The notes: generated from the sequence alone by a model not told the origin. Numbered from the stretch's first letter, positions 42,672 through 51,638 are shown. The stretch: 64,000 bases of DNA from DATMXT01 sp963662765 (GCA_963662765.2 CAXXUP010000006.1:186001-250000), one strand, 5' to 3'. Made by a program: numbers and translations.

Positions 42672-45404
42672 TCAGTGCGCAGGTGATTTTCCGTCTAACA
42701 CTTTCGCCTGATACAGCTTCATGAGCTCGGCCACACACGCGCTTTCAGTCATGTCCTTGACCGAAAAACCGTATGCTTGCATAACTGCGCGGTCGTTGTT
42801 TTGGTGCGCGGTCAAGAGTTCAGGGTAGAGCCACATGGTTTCGCCGTACAAGTCGGCAAGCGAACAATCGGGATATTTCGCTCGTGCGTCAAGTATCGCC
42901 TGCGCAGTTTGCTCAATTGTTGCTTTTTGCACGTCAGACGGTTCCGGCCACGGAAAGTTGTTGTAGACAATATCATTTGAATAGCGATAATCGCTTTTAA
43001 TACGTCCACAGACCGCTCTAACCCATGCCATATGAACATTGGATATTAGCACGCCGAAATGATAGGAAGACGCATTTGAAATCGTTGAATTAGCGTCTGT
43101 TGTTATAACATTTTCGTCCAAAAAACCAAAGGGTATATATCTGCGTTTTTCTGATGAATGTCTTGGTACAAGAATATACTCTGATGTCGGTTGCCTAATC
43201 TCCATAAATCGCGTAGGGCAATCAGCAAATCTTCGCGTCGCTTCTTTTGTACTACTCAGTCTAAATTTTCTGCATTGTTCTACGCGTTTCAGCACTTCGG
43301 GCATTTGCCGAATAGTAGTCGGCGACACATCTACCAACCATAAGCAATATCGTTTTTTATTGTTGATATATTCAGTTGCCCCCACGAGAGGTTTAATAAA
43401 CGGTACAGCTTGTGGCTCCTTTGCAACGAAATCATCGAATTCTGCCTCTTCAATAATAAGGTTCCCGCCGTCAACTGGAATATTGCCCTTTTGCATCTCC
43501 GGCACAGTACACAACGGTTTTGACCGGCTATCTATAAAAACAGTAGGAGCTTTTAATAAATATGGATTTAGGTCATTATCCGTTTCTTTTAAACTAAACC
43601 CTACAATCACGCAATGAACAGCAGCTTGGCTTTTTGCTTCATTGCTCCATTTGAACGTCTGCACGCCGAAATTAATATGAGTACCGTATTTTTCATACAG
43701 AGGCTTCCAGATAGTCGCAACCTGTTCACCTTGCGTAATGCTATTTGTAGAAACAAACGCGCATTTGATATTTGTGCCTTGAATGTACTTTGCCGCTACA
43801 AAGTACCACGCCGCAACATAATCTACCTTGCCAAGCCCGCAAACTTGCAGAATATCATATTTCTGCGCCACGCTTTGATTTGAATAACCAACAAACGGCG
43901 GGTTGCCCATGATATAATTCAACGCATGTTTCGGGACGACGCTTTCCCAGTCGAGGCGAAGGGCGTTTCCCTCTACGATATTCGCGTAGGACTTCAGGGG
44001 CAGAAAATCGAGCGTCATCAGAACAATGTCCTCCGTCGCTTTCATCATCTGACTCTCCGCAATCCACAGCGCTGTTTTTGCGACGGTCACGGCAAAGTCA
44101 TTGATTTCAATGCCGTAAAACTGACCGATTGTCACCTTGATCGGGTTATGCGTCCAGCCCATGACAATCTGCCCGTTTTGAAGCTCAGCGATGACCGTAT
44201 TTTCAAGGCGGCGCAGACAGAGATATGTCTCCGTGAGAAAGTTTCCCGAGCCGCAGGCGGGATCTAAAAATGTCAGGGACGCGAGCTTTTTCTGAAACTC
44301 TTTCAGCCGTTTTTCTTTTGTTATGCTGATGGTTATGTCGCAAATTTCGGAGAGTTCCTTATCCAATTCGCTCAGGAAAAGCGGGTTTATGACCTTGTGA
44401 ATATTCTCAATTGACGTATAGTGCATACCGCCGGAACGCCGCGTTTCGGGGTTTAAGGTACTTTCAAACACTGCGCCGAATATGGTCGGACTGATTTCAG
44501 ACCAGTTAAAGTCTGCGCTTGCCTTGTTTAACAGCAGGTCGCGCATTTCATCCGTAAAGGGCGGGACTTCAATTTGCTCATCGGCAAACAGGCCACCGTT
44601 TACATACGGAAACTCCGCAAGCTCGTTTTCAAGGAATTTTTCACGGTTTTCCGGCAATGTGTCCAGCGTTTGGAACAGCTCAATGAGGGCTTTTCGCGTG
44701 TGGTGGGTGTCGAATGACGCCAAATAATCGTGGAACATTGAGCGCCTGCCGAATATCCCCGCATCCTCCGCGTACAGGCAAAAAACAAGCCGGACACACA
44801 GCACGTTAAGGCTTTTGAGTTCGTCTTCAGTCGGATTTTCGCCGTACTGCTTCAAAAAAGCATCGTATAGGATGCCGACAATCTCGCCCGCTCGAATGGA
44901 GATGTCCATTTCACGCTGCAGATGTACGTTTCCGGTATCGGTCAAAAACGACAGCCGATAATATTCGGACGGCAGATTCTCGAGCAGGATTTCTTCCGGT
45001 TCGCCGCCGGGGCGCTCCATATCGTAGACATAAAAAGAACTGAAATTACAGGTTACAACCCAGCGCGGGTGTTTGGATACGGGCAGCTCGGTAATGTACC
45101 GTTTCGCTTGCTGGAAAGGCGTGAGCAAGGTTCCATCCGACTGCTTAATCGGCTTTTTCATATCCTTATCGAGGCCCTTTTGCTCAATGAGCACGCGCGT
45201 TGACGGAATAAAGCCATCGATAAAACTGGTGTTGTCCAAATGGACTTGCGCTTCAAAAAAGATGAATTCTTCCGGGTGTTCGACCCCGTAGACGTCGCGC
45301 AGCAGAGAAAGCCAAAATGGTTGACTTTCACCCTTTTCATATCCTTTGTTTTTCCAATGCGTCGAAAAATGTTTCGCCGCTTCTCTTTGTTTTGCATCTG
45401 TCAT
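42672..45404 (-). CDS. Single-chain type II restriction-modification enzyme (MmeI/type IIL-like)
   Basis: The 910-residue protein joins nuclease, methyltransferase and target recognition. The N-terminal PD-(D/E)xK site is seen as SFIDGF followed by VLIEQKG (about residues 70-90). The adenine methyltransferase domain has motif I FLDPACGSGNFLTETY (near 385) and motif IV MGNPPFVGYS (near 525). The C-terminal 300 residues fit the target-recognition and helical parts of type IIL enzymes. The protein both methylates one strand and cuts unmodified DNA. It stands alone, with its own promoter. The half towards 43000-43900 is more AT-rich than its neighbours, suggesting transfer. The ATG at 45404 follows TTGGAGTATGACCAT. 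Confidence 0.88.
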   Translation of the reverse strand: MTDAKQREAAKHFSTHWKNKGYEKGESQPFWLSLLRDVYGVEHPEEFIFFEAQVHLDNTSFIDGFIPSTRVLIEQKGLDKDMKKPIKQSDGTLLTPFQQAKRYITELPVSKHPRWVVTCNFSSFYVYDMERPGGEPEEILLENLPSEYYRLSFLTDTGNVHLQREMDISIRAGEIVGILYDAFLKQYGENPTEDELKSLNVLCVRLVFCLYAEDAGIFGRRSMFHDYLASFDTHHTRKALIELFQTLDTLPENREKFLENELAEFPYVNGGLFADEQIEVPPFTDEMRDLLLNKASADFNWSEISPTIFGAVFESTLNPETRRSGGMHYTSIENIHKVINPLFLSELDKELSEICDITISITKEKRLKEFQKKLASLTFLDPACGSGNFLTETYLCLRRLENTVIAELQNGQIVMGWTHNPIKVTIGQFYGIEINDFAVTVAKTALWIAESQMMKATEDIVLMTLDFLPLKSYANIVEGNALRLDWESVVPKHALNYIMGNPPFVGYSNQSVAQKYDILQVCGLGKVDYVAAWYFVAAKYIQGTNIKCAFVSTNSITQGEQVATIWKPLYEKYGTHINFGVQTFKWSNEAKSQAAVHCVIVGFSLKETDNDLNPYLLKAPTVFIDSRSKPLCTVPEMQKGNIPVDGGNLIIEEAEFDDFVAKEPQAVPFIKPLVGATEYINNKKRYCLWLVDVSPTTIRQMPEVLKRVEQCRKFRLSSTKEATRRFADCPTRFMEIRQPTSEYILVPRHSSEKRRYIPFGFLDENVITTDANSTISNASSYHFGVLISNVHMAWVRAVCGRIKSDYRYSNDIVYNNFPWPEPSDVQKATIEQTAQAILDARAKYPDCSLADLYGETMWLYPELLTAHQNNDRAVMQAYGFSVKDMTESACVAELMKLYQAKVLDGKSPAH

Positions 45405-45444
45405 ATGGTCATACTCCAATTGGACATAATACCCTATGGCAGAG

Positions 45445-45473
45445 ATTATAGCAGAAATGGCACGAACTTTCAA
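45445..45473 (-). promoter_or_regulatory. Sigma-A promoter of the restriction-modification gene
   Basis: On the minus strand TTGAAA (45473-45468) and a perfect TATAAT (45450-45445) are separated by 17 bp, 40 bases before the start codon. Confidence 0.9.
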
Positions 45474-45491
45474 TCGAATACGAAGTATATG

Positions 45492-45523
45492 AAAAACACC
45501 TCCCGAAAAACGGGAGGTGTTTT
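45492..45523 (-). terminator. Terminator of the rnf operon
   Basis: Arms ACACCTCCCG and CGGGAGGTGT with loop AAAAA and flanking A/T runs, 14 bases after the rnfB stop. Confidence 0.93.
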
Positions 45524-45536
45524 AAATTGTAATGAG

Positions 45537-46337
45537 CTATTCGCCGAGGTTGTGAATGATCTTGCGGGGGCATTTCTCAATGCAGACTCCGCACTTGATG
45601 CACTTGTCGGGGTCGATGTGGGCAAGGTTGTCGGCCATGGTGATGGCTTCAACCGGGCAGTTCTTCGCGCAAATGCCGCAGCCGATGCAGCCGACCTTAC
45701 AGACGGTGCGCACGACGGGGCCCTTGTCCTTGGAGGAGCAGATGACGTTGACGACGCCCGAGACCGGCTTCAGTGAGATGATGTGTTTGGGGCAGGCTCG
45801 CACGCAGGCGCCGCACGCGGTGCACTTGTCGCGGTCGACGACGGCGACGCCGTCATAGACGTGGATGGCGTCAAACTGGCAAGCCTTCACGCAGGAGCCG
45901 AGTCCGATGCAGGCGTATGCACAGCTCTTGTCGCCGCCGCCTAAGGTCATGACGGCATCGCAGCTCTCAAGGCCCGTGTACTCATACTTCCTTTCCGTGT
46001 TCTGGCAGCTGCCGTCGCAGTGAACGACGGCGACCTTGGGCTCCGTCACGTCGCAGGATACGCCCATGATCTCGGAGACTTTGGCGGCAACCGGGGCACC
46101 GCCGACGGGGCAGCGGTTGCAGGCGGCTCCGTGCAGCACGACGTTGGTGGCGTAGTCGGCACAGCCGGCAAAGCCGCAGCCGCCGCAGTTGGCGCCCGGC
46201 AGTACGCTGACGATGCTCGGAATGCGCTCATCGGTCTCCACGGCGAACACTTTGGAGGCGATGCCGAGGATGATGGCAAATACGATGCTCATGCCGGTAA
46301 GCGACGCGACGCCGATCAAAATTCTGGTGTAATCCAT
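45537..46337 (-). CDS. rnfB: Rnf complex subunit B
   Basis: This 266-residue Fe-S subunit is the likely entry module for electrons from ferredoxin. An N-terminal membrane helix (IVFAIILGIASKVFAV) is followed by the CGGCGFAGCADY cluster site, then SCAYACIGLGSCVKAC. Three further ferredoxin-like sites follow: CTACGACVRACP, CIGCGICAKNCP and CIKCGVCIEKCP. The Rnf complex couples ferredoxin oxidation and NAD+ reduction to export of Na+ or H+. It is the last of six genes in the usual Firmicute order. Confidence 0.96.
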   Translation of the reverse strand: MDYTRILIGVASLTGMSIVFAIILGIASKVFAVETDERIPSIVSVLPGANCGGCGFAGCADYATNVVLHGAACNRCPVGGAPVAAKVSEIMGVSCDVTEPKVAVVHCDGSCQNTERKYEYTGLESCDAVMTLGGGDKSCAYACIGLGSCVKACQFDAIHVYDGVAVVDRDKCTACGACVRACPKHIISLKPVSGVVNVICSSKDKGPVVRTVCKVGCIGCGICAKNCPVEAITMADNLAHIDPDKCIKCGVCIEKCPRKIIHNLGE

Positions 46338-46350
46338 ATTAATACCCCCC

Positions 46351-46935
46351 TTAGAACGGCAGCTTGAGTCCCGCGAAGCCCGAGAAGGCGAGGGACAGCA
46401 GCGAAGCGGTCACAAGGGCGAATGGGAAGCCCCGGAAAGCCTTCGGAATATTGTTGCCGGCGGTGCGCTCCCGCAGTCCCGAAAAGAGGACGATGGCAAG
46501 CGTCCAGCCGACTGCCGAGAAGCAACCGAACACGACCGACTCAATAAAGTTGTAGCCGTTTTGAATGTTGAGCAGTGCGGCGCCGAGCACGGCGCAGTTG
46601 GTCGTGATGAGCGGAAGATAAATTCCGAGCGCCTGATAGAGGGCCGGCACCATCTTCTTGAGCACCATTTCAACGAACTGCACAAGCGTTGCGATGACGA
46701 GAATGAAGGCGACGGTCTGCATGAACTCGAGGTGGAAGCGCACGAGGATGAACTCGTTGACGGAATAGGTCAAGGCGGAGGACAGCGTCATCGTGAAAAT
46801 GACGGCGAGTCCCATGCCGACGGCGGTTTCGGTCTTTTTGGAGACCCCGAAGAAGGGGCAGCATCCGAGAAAACGGGAGAAAATATAGTTTTCAATTAAA
46901 ACCGCATTAATTGCGATGACAAACAGTGAGCCCAT
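46351..46935 (-). CDS. rnfA: Rnf complex subunit A
   Basis: The 194-residue integral membrane subunit has six hydrophobic segments. It starts IAINAVLIENYIFSRFLGCC, where the Cys and its partner in ITTNCAVLGAALLN hold the membrane-embedded 2Fe-2S cluster shared with RnfE. RnfA and RnfE are homologous and face each other across the membrane. The GSLF start overlaps the rnfE stop by one base. The following rnfB is 13 bases away. Confidence 0.96.
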   Translation of the reverse strand: MGSLFVIAINAVLIENYIFSRFLGCCPFFGVSKKTETAVGMGLAVIFTMTLSSALTYSVNEFILVRFHLEFMQTVAFILVIATLVQFVEMVLKKMVPALYQALGIYLPLITTNCAVLGAALLNIQNGYNFIESVVFGCFSAVGWTLAIVLFSGLRERTAGNNIPKAFRGFPFALVTASLLSLAFSGFAGLKLPF

Positions 46936-47555
46936 TACGCAGCCTCCTTCTTTTTGCCCTTGCGGCTCATGATGAACTGGACAAGGGCGATCAGGCAGCC
47001 GAGGCTCAAGAATCCGCCGGGGGCGGTGACCAGCATGGCGGCAGGCTTAAAACCGTCAATCAAAGTCATGCCGTACCAGGTACCGTTTCCGAGCACTTCG
47101 CGGATGGTCCCGAGGATCACTAGGGCGAAGGTGAAACCAAGTCCCATACCGAGCCCGTCAATGGCCGAACGGAATACGCTGTTTCTGTTGGCGAAGGCCT
47201 CGGCGCGGGCGAAAATGATGCAGTTGACGACGATAAGCGGGATGAAAACGCCGAGCGATTTGGAGAGTGCCGGCACAAAGGCCTGCAGCAGCAAATCTAC
47301 ACAGGTGACAAATCCCGCGATAACGACGATGTAGCACGCGATACGAACCTTTTCGGGAATGATTTTACGCAGCATGGAGATGGCGATGTTGCTGCAGATG
47401 AGAACGGCGGTGGCGGCAATTCCCATGCCCAGGCCGTTTTTGACCGAGGTTGAGGTGGCCAGGGTCGGACACATGCCGAGCAATTGGACCAAAACGGGGT
47501 TTTGTGCGACAAGCCCGTCCGCGAGTTGGGCGAATACGCCTTGCTTTTTACTCAT
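46935..47555 (-). CDS. rnfE: Rnf complex subunit E
   Basis: The 206-residue membrane subunit is a paralogue of RnfA. LVQLLGMCPTLATSTSVKNG carries one cluster Cys, and LIVVNCIIFARAEAFA carries the other. A basic tail, MSRKGKKKE, follows the last helix. It is placed between rnfG (17 bases) and rnfA (1-base overlap). The sequence has no lesions, so the complex is expected to be functional. Confidence 0.96.
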   Translation of the reverse strand: MSKKQGVFAQLADGLVAQNPVLVQLLGMCPTLATSTSVKNGLGMGIAATAVLICSNIAISMLRKIIPEKVRIACYIVVIAGFVTCVDLLLQAFVPALSKSLGVFIPLIVVNCIIFARAEAFANRNSVFRSAIDGLGMGLGFTFALVILGTIREVLGNGTWYGMTLIDGFKPAAMLVTAPGGFLSLGCLIALVQFIMSRKGKKKEAA

Positions 47556-47572
47556 AATTCGTCACCCCTTTC

Positions 47573-48106
47573 TCAAGACTGGGCCGTTAGCTCGGAAGCT
47601 ACGGCAGCGGCATCGTTTACGCCTTTGAGGACGGCAGTTGAGCTGATGGTCGCACCTGTCAGCGTGTCGACATCTTCAAAGGAGGACTTTCCGATAAACT
47701 GGCTCCAGAAGCTCTCCTCCGTGACGCGGGTACCGACACCCGAGGTCTCGGAGAGCGACAGGATTTTAAATCCGGAAACGGCGGTGCTCTCATCAAATCC
47801 GACAGCCATTTCGATCGGGCCGCCAAAGCCGGACGGGGCAACGAGGACGATGCGGCCGATTTCGGCGCCGGAAGCGTCGTATACGAAATATGCGCCCGAG
47901 GCGGCGCTGTCTTCGGGCAGAGTGGCTTCCTCAAAGCGATCCGCATCCGGGAAGAAGCTCGAGAAGGCTGCGGTTTGCTCGGCCATTTTGAGCTCCGCGA
48001 TTTTGGGGGCCGTGATCTCGTTTACATATCCGAGAAGGGCGGCTGTGACTAAGGACATCAGACCCAAAATCAGCACGAGCATGGGGGTGCTTTCCTTGTT
48101 TTTCAT
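47573..48106 (-). CDS. rnfG: Rnf complex subunit G (covalent FMN)
   Basis: The 177-residue subunit has one N-terminal membrane helix (LVLILGLMSLVTAALLGYV) and an extracytoplasmic FMN-binding domain. DTLTGATISSTAVLKGV contains the Thr to which FMN is attached as a phosphoester (S/T-G-A-T). The chain ends shortly after, as in short clostridial RnfG. Flavinylation needs an ApbE-type transferase, which is not in this window. It overlaps the rnfD stop by 4 bases. Confidence 0.95.
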   Translation of the reverse strand: MKNKESTPMLVLILGLMSLVTAALLGYVNEITAPKIAELKMAEQTAAFSSFFPDADRFEEATLPEDSAASGAYFVYDASGAEIGRIVLVAPSGFGGPIEMAVGFDESTAVSGFKILSLSETSGVGTRVTEESFWSQFIGKSSFEDVDTLTGATISSTAVLKGVNDAAAVASELTAQS

Positions 48107-49083
48107 GCTTTGACCTCCCCTCCGAAGCGGGCGGGCTTCGTGGCTTTGTCAATAAACCACACCATGACGTTCATGATGAGGATCGAATAGGAGACGCCCT
48201 CTGCAAAGGCGCCGTATTTGCGGATGAACATGGTGATGAGTCCGCAGCCGACGCCGTAGAACAGACGCCCGCGGCCGGTCAACGGGGATGTGACGTAGTC
48301 GGTCGCCATGAAGAGAGCACCGAGCATCAGGCCGCCGCCGAACACGTTGTAGAAAAGGCTCATGGTGCTGTCAAGTCCGCCGGGGGCAAAGTATGCGATG
48401 ACGGCGACCGTCAGAATATAGCCGACCGGGGTTTCCCAAGTGATGACTTTGCGGAAGAGCAGGTAGAGACCGCCCGCCAGAAGCAGCAAGGCTGAGGTCT
48501 CTCCAAGGCAGCCGGCGCGGGCGCCAAGCAGCTGATTTGCCATGTTGGCCGTGCGGTTGAGAGTCTGCGGGAGGACTCCGGACTTGAGAGCGGAGAGTGG
48601 CGTCGCCGTTGTGACGGCATCAGCCGTAACCCATGCGGCGGGGTTTAGCACCGGCTTGATCCAGCCGGTCATCTCGGTCGCCCAGGAGGCGGCTAAGAAA
48701 ACGCGGGCGGCTAAAGCCGGGTTCATGACATTTTGACCGATTCCGCCGAACAGCATCTTGACGATGACGATGGCGAAAAAGGCGCCGACCACCGGCATCC
48801 AGAGCGGGGCGGTGACCGGCAGGTTGAAGGCGAGCAGTATGCCGGTTACGACCCCCGACATGTCGGTCGTCGTGGATTCGCGCTTCATGAAACGGCAATA
48901 TCCATATTCGAAAATGACGCAGGATGCGACGCAGATGGCCGTCAGCACCAGGGAGCGATACCCGAATAAGTATATACTGCCGACGAGTGCCGGCATGAGT
49001 GCGATGACGACTTCCCGCATCAGGGAGCGGGTCGATTCCTTCCCCAGAACATGGGGGGAGGATGTCACATGGAGTGTGTTCAT
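48103..49083 (-). CDS. rnfD: Rnf complex subunit D (covalent FMN, membrane)
   Basis: The 326-residue integral membrane subunit is related to NqrB. About ten hydrophobic segments are visible, starting MREVVIALMPALVGSIYLFG. DAVTTATPLSALKSG holds the Thr for covalent FMN, and GGIGQNVMNPALAARVFLA is a second conserved stretch. It forms the core of the ion path with RnfA, RnfE and RnfG. The gene follows rnfC by 18 bases. Confidence 0.95.
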   Translation of the reverse strand: MNTLHVTSSPHVLGKESTRSLMREVVIALMPALVGSIYLFGYRSLVLTAICVASCVIFEYGYCRFMKRESTTTDMSGVVTGILLAFNLPVTAPLWMPVVGAFFAIVIVKMLFGGIGQNVMNPALAARVFLAASWATEMTGWIKPVLNPAAWVTADAVTTATPLSALKSGVLPQTLNRTANMANQLLGARAGCLGETSALLLLAGGLYLLFRKVITWETPVGYILTVAVIAYFAPGGLDSTMSLFYNVFGGGLMLGALFMATDYVTSPLTGRGRLFYGVGCGLITMFIRKYGAFAEGVSYSILIMNVMVWFIDKATKPARFGGEVKA

Positions 49084-49101
49084 ATTCTGTAAATTCCCCC
49101 C

Positions 49102-50442
49102 TTACTTTTTGGATGCTGCAGTATTGCGCCGAGCTTCGCCGAGCTTGGCCTTATACAGCCTGAACTTCTGGGTCAGCGGCAGACGGGCAGGGCACACATA
49201 GGTGCAGGCGCCGCACTCAATGCAGTTGTCAATCCCGAGCTTGTCCAGTTCCTCGAGATTGTCGAGGTCACTGTACATGTTGAGATAACAGGGCAGCAGC
49301 CTCGTGGGGCAAGTGCGCAGGCATTTGCCGCAGCGGATGCAGTTCGTCGCCGGAGGCAGCACGGCCTCCTCTTTGGACATGATAAGGATACCCGAAGTCG
49401 TCTTGATGATGGGGACCTCGGTCGTATACTGGGCTTGTCCCATCATGGGTCCGCCCATGATGACTTTGCCGGCCTCCTCGGAGAGCCCCGAGCAGTAGTC
49501 GATGGCGTACTGGAAGGGGGTGCCGATGCGGCAAAGCAGCACTTTGGGGTCGACCACGATCTTGCCGGTGACGGTGACGATACGCTCGTAACAGGGCGTG
49601 CCGTATTTCCAGGCACGGTATAAGGCACCGCAGGAGTCGACGTTGGTGACGACGGCACCCACGTCGATGGGCAGCTTACCGGTGGGCACTTCCCGGCCCA
49701 AAGCGACTTGAATGATCTGCTTTTCAGAGCCCTGCGGATACTTGGTGTCAAATACTTTGACATCGACGTCGGAAGCCCCGCCGATATACTCTTTGAGCGC
49801 CTTGATGGCGTCCGGCTTGTTGTCCTCAACGCAGATCGACACCTTGGAAAGACCGAGAGCCCGCATGATCATACGGGCGCCTTCGACGACCTGCTCGGTG
49901 CGCTCGATCATGATGCGGTGGTCGGAGGAGAGATAGGGCTCGCACTCGGCGCCGTTGATCAGCAGCGCTTCGGCTTTGCCGCACTTGATCGAGGAGGAAA
50001 TCTTGAAGTGGAGTGGAAAACCGGCTCCGCCCATGCCGACAATGCCGGCCTCGCGGGCAATGGCGACGATCTCGTCGCTTGTCAATTCCTCAATGGGCTT
50101 ATCGTACGGCCTAATGGAGGGATCGAGGGTATCTTTGCCGTCGTTTTCAATGATGATGCAGGTCGTTTTGGTGCCGCTCGGATGATAATAGGGCTCGATC
50201 GCCTTGACCGTGCCCGAGACGGAGGAATGGACCGGCGCGAAGACGGCGGCCGTCGAATCGGCAATTTTTGTGCCGACATAAACGGTATCGCCGACTGCGA
50301 CGATGGGTTCTGCCGGAGCGCCTCTATGCTGAGAAAGCGGAATATATAGAGTTTCCGGCGGAGGGAGAGTCTCGATCATTTTGGAGCAGGTTAGGCTCTT
50401 TTGATAATCGGGATGAATTCCCCCCTTGAATGTTGCAGCCAT
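49102..50442 (-). CDS. rnfC: Rnf complex subunit C (NADH site)
   Basis: The 446-residue peripheral subunit holds the FMN and NADH site. Motifs are GMGGAGFPLHFKI and LLINGAECEPYLSSDHRIM, then two 4Fe-4S sites, CIRCGKCLRTCP and CIECGACTYVCP, near the C-terminus. I use the ATG at 50442 because the family starts at TFKGGIHP and AAAGGAGCT lies before it. A longer frame upstream is AT-rich non-coding. It is the first gene of the rnf operon. Confidence 0.95.
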   Translation of the reverse strand: MAATFKGGIHPDYQKSLTCSKMIETLPPPETLYIPLSQHRGAPAEPIVAVGDTVYVGTKIADSTAAVFAPVHSSVSGTVKAIEPYYHPSGTKTTCIIIENDGKDTLDPSIRPYDKPIEELTSDEIVAIAREAGIVGMGGAGFPLHFKISSSIKCGKAEALLINGAECEPYLSSDHRIMIERTEQVVEGARMIMRALGLSKVSICVEDNKPDAIKALKEYIGGASDVDVKVFDTKYPQGSEKQIIQVALGREVPTGKLPIDVGAVVTNVDSCGALYRAWKYGTPCYERIVTVTGKIVVDPKVLLCRIGTPFQYAIDYCSGLSEEAGKVIMGGPMMGQAQYTTEVPIIKTTSGILIMSKEEAVLPPATNCIRCGKCLRTCPTRLLPCYLNMYSDLDNLEELDKLGIDNCIECGACTYVCPARLPLTQKFRLYKAKLGEARRNTAASKK

Positions 50443-50478
50443 ATATGAATAGCTCCTTTCCAAAAAAACGCTGCATAT

Positions 50479-50507
50479 ATAATATATCAGCTGAAATGAA
50501 AATGCAA
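50479..50507 (-). promoter_or_regulatory. Sigma-A promoter of the rnf operon
   Basis: On the minus strand TTGCAT (50507-50502) and TATTAT (50484-50479) are separated by 17 bp, 37 bases before rnfC, in an AT-rich divergent region. Confidence 0.65.
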
Positions 50508-50589
50508 TGAAAATTGTCTTAGCGAACAAAAAAAAATACAATATTTCAATGGTAATTTGTTGGAAATAGCTGAAAAAATGTGCCAAAAG

Positions 50590-50625
50590 AATGACGTTTT
50601 TAATGACGCTTTTATTAATGACAAA
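50590..50625. repeat. Three short direct repeats in the rnf divergent region
   Basis: AATGACGTTTTT, AATGACGCTTTT and AATGACAAAT follow one another with spacing of about 12-14 bases just upstream of and overlapping the -35 box at 50618. They could be a regulator binding array. Confidence 0.5.
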
Positions 50626-50646
50626 TACATAAATAAATGGTATACT
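50618..50646 (+). promoter_or_regulatory. Sigma-A promoter of the mtn-suf operon
   Basis: ATGACA (50618-50623) and TATACT (50641-50646) are separated by 17 bp with an extended TGG before the -10. The first gene starts 25 bases later. Confidence 0.7.
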
Positions 50647-50671
50647 AAAACCATAAGGAGGCGAGATAGAC

Positions 50672-50929
50672 GTGAAAAATAAGAAAATCGACCTTGGCGG
50701 CTGTAAACTGATCCTGAGGGATGGAAAAGCGCCGCGAGTAAAAGTGCCGAGATCCAAACAGCGGGAAATCGCCCGCATGATGGACGGGGGCCTGGTGCTT
50801 GCCGATAAGGGAATCAGGCTCGCCGGCCGGCAGATGAAGCGCCTTGCGGGCGAGATGCCGTCCTTTCGCCACGCCCTGATGAAAAACGGCAGGAAGCTTG
50901 CCCGCCGGGTCGGAAAGAGGATGAAGTAA
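50672..50929 (+). CDS. Small basic protein, unknown function
   Basis: The 85-residue protein is strongly basic: about 24 Lys/Arg, many in the last 30 residues (RQMKRLAGEM, ARRVGKRMK). It has one Cys in LGGCKLIL, no membrane segment and no motif that I recognise. The composition could suit nucleic-acid or ribosome binding, but this is a guess. The GTG at 50672 follows AAGGAGGCGAGATAGAC. It is the first gene of a six-gene operon and ends 4 bases before the nucleosidase gene, which supports its being a real gene. Confidence 0.7.
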   Translation: MKNKKIDLGGCKLILRDGKAPRVKVPRSKQREIARMMDGGLVLADKGIRLAGRQMKRLAGEMPSFRHALMKNGRKLARRVGKRMK

Positions 50930-50933
50930 AAGG

Positions 50934-51629
50934 ATGAGAGCGGCTATCATCGGCGCCATGAAAGAGGAGATCACAAGTCTCGTCTCATCCATGGAAGTCG
51001 ACGAAATCGTGGAAAAGGCCGGTAAAACGGTCTATTTGGGGCGTCTGCGGGGCTGTCCCGTCGCCGTTGTGCAGTGCGGCGTGGGCAAAGTGGCCTCGGC
51101 AGGCGTAGCTCAGCTTGTCATCAGTGAGTTCGGCGCAACCCACATCTTCAATACAGGTCTTGCCGGCGGCCTGAAAAAAGGAATTAAGGTCGGCGACATC
51201 GTGCTCGGGGCTGAAACTGAGTATTTCGATGTCACGCCGGCCTCTGTGCTCAAAAATAACTTTCCGGCAGGCGGCAGATATCTGGCGGACAAGCACTTAC
51301 TCGACCTCGCGCAAAAGGCAGTCCTTGCGCTCGGGCTTTCCGGCATCGCACATGTCGGGCTTGTGACGACGGGGGACGCCTTCATCACCGAGAGCGCCGA
51401 AAAGCAAAAACTGCTCCAAAGGACGATGGGCGTCTGCAATGACATGGAGGGTGGCGCCATCGCCCAGATCTGCTATGGAAACGGCGTGCCTTTCCTTATT
51501 GTGCGCATCATTTCCGACCTTGCCGACGACACGGCAAACGATACATATTACGACTTTAAGGCAAAGGCGCCAAAGCTTTGCAACGATGTCATTTGTGAGC
51601 TTGTGGCATATCTCGGTCAGGAGGGTTAA
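50934..51629 (+). CDS. mtnN: 5'-methylthioadenosine/S-adenosylhomocysteine nucleosidase
   Basis: The 231-residue enzyme splits adenine from MTA, SAH and 5'-deoxyadenosine, clearing inhibitors of SAM reactions. It begins AAIIGAMKEEITSLVSSM, where the Glu pair is conserved. CGVGKVASAGVAQLVI and FNTGLAGGLKKGIKVGDIVL follow, then the substrate site NDMEGGAIAQICYGNGVP and RIISDLADD with the catalytic Asp. The length is normal for MTAN. In the operon it sits before a tRNA-editing protein and Fe-S assembly genes, a housekeeping mix. Confidence 0.95.
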   Translation: MRAAIIGAMKEEITSLVSSMEVDEIVEKAGKTVYLGRLRGCPVAVVQCGVGKVASAGVAQLVISEFGATHIFNTGLAGGLKKGIKVGDIVLGAETEYFDVTPASVLKNNFPAGGRYLADKHLLDLAQKAVLALGLSGIAHVGLVTTGDAFITESAEKQKLLQRTMGVCNDMEGGAIAQICYGNGVPFLIVRIISDLADDTANDTYYDFKAKAPKLCNDVICELVAYLGQEG

Positions 51630-51638
51630 AAAAGCGTC

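Noticed and set aside
50443..50778. 112-codon N-terminal extension of rnfC
   Set aside because: It is AT-rich, runs through both promoters of the divergent region, and lacks similarity to RnfC. The ATG at 50442 has a proper ribosome site.
50934..51629. DHAP-shunt type 5-deoxysugar salvage linking mtnN with the aldolase operon at 33378-37099
   Set aside because: The isomerase of that route is absent and the genes are 14 kb apart in separate operons, so a link is not supported.
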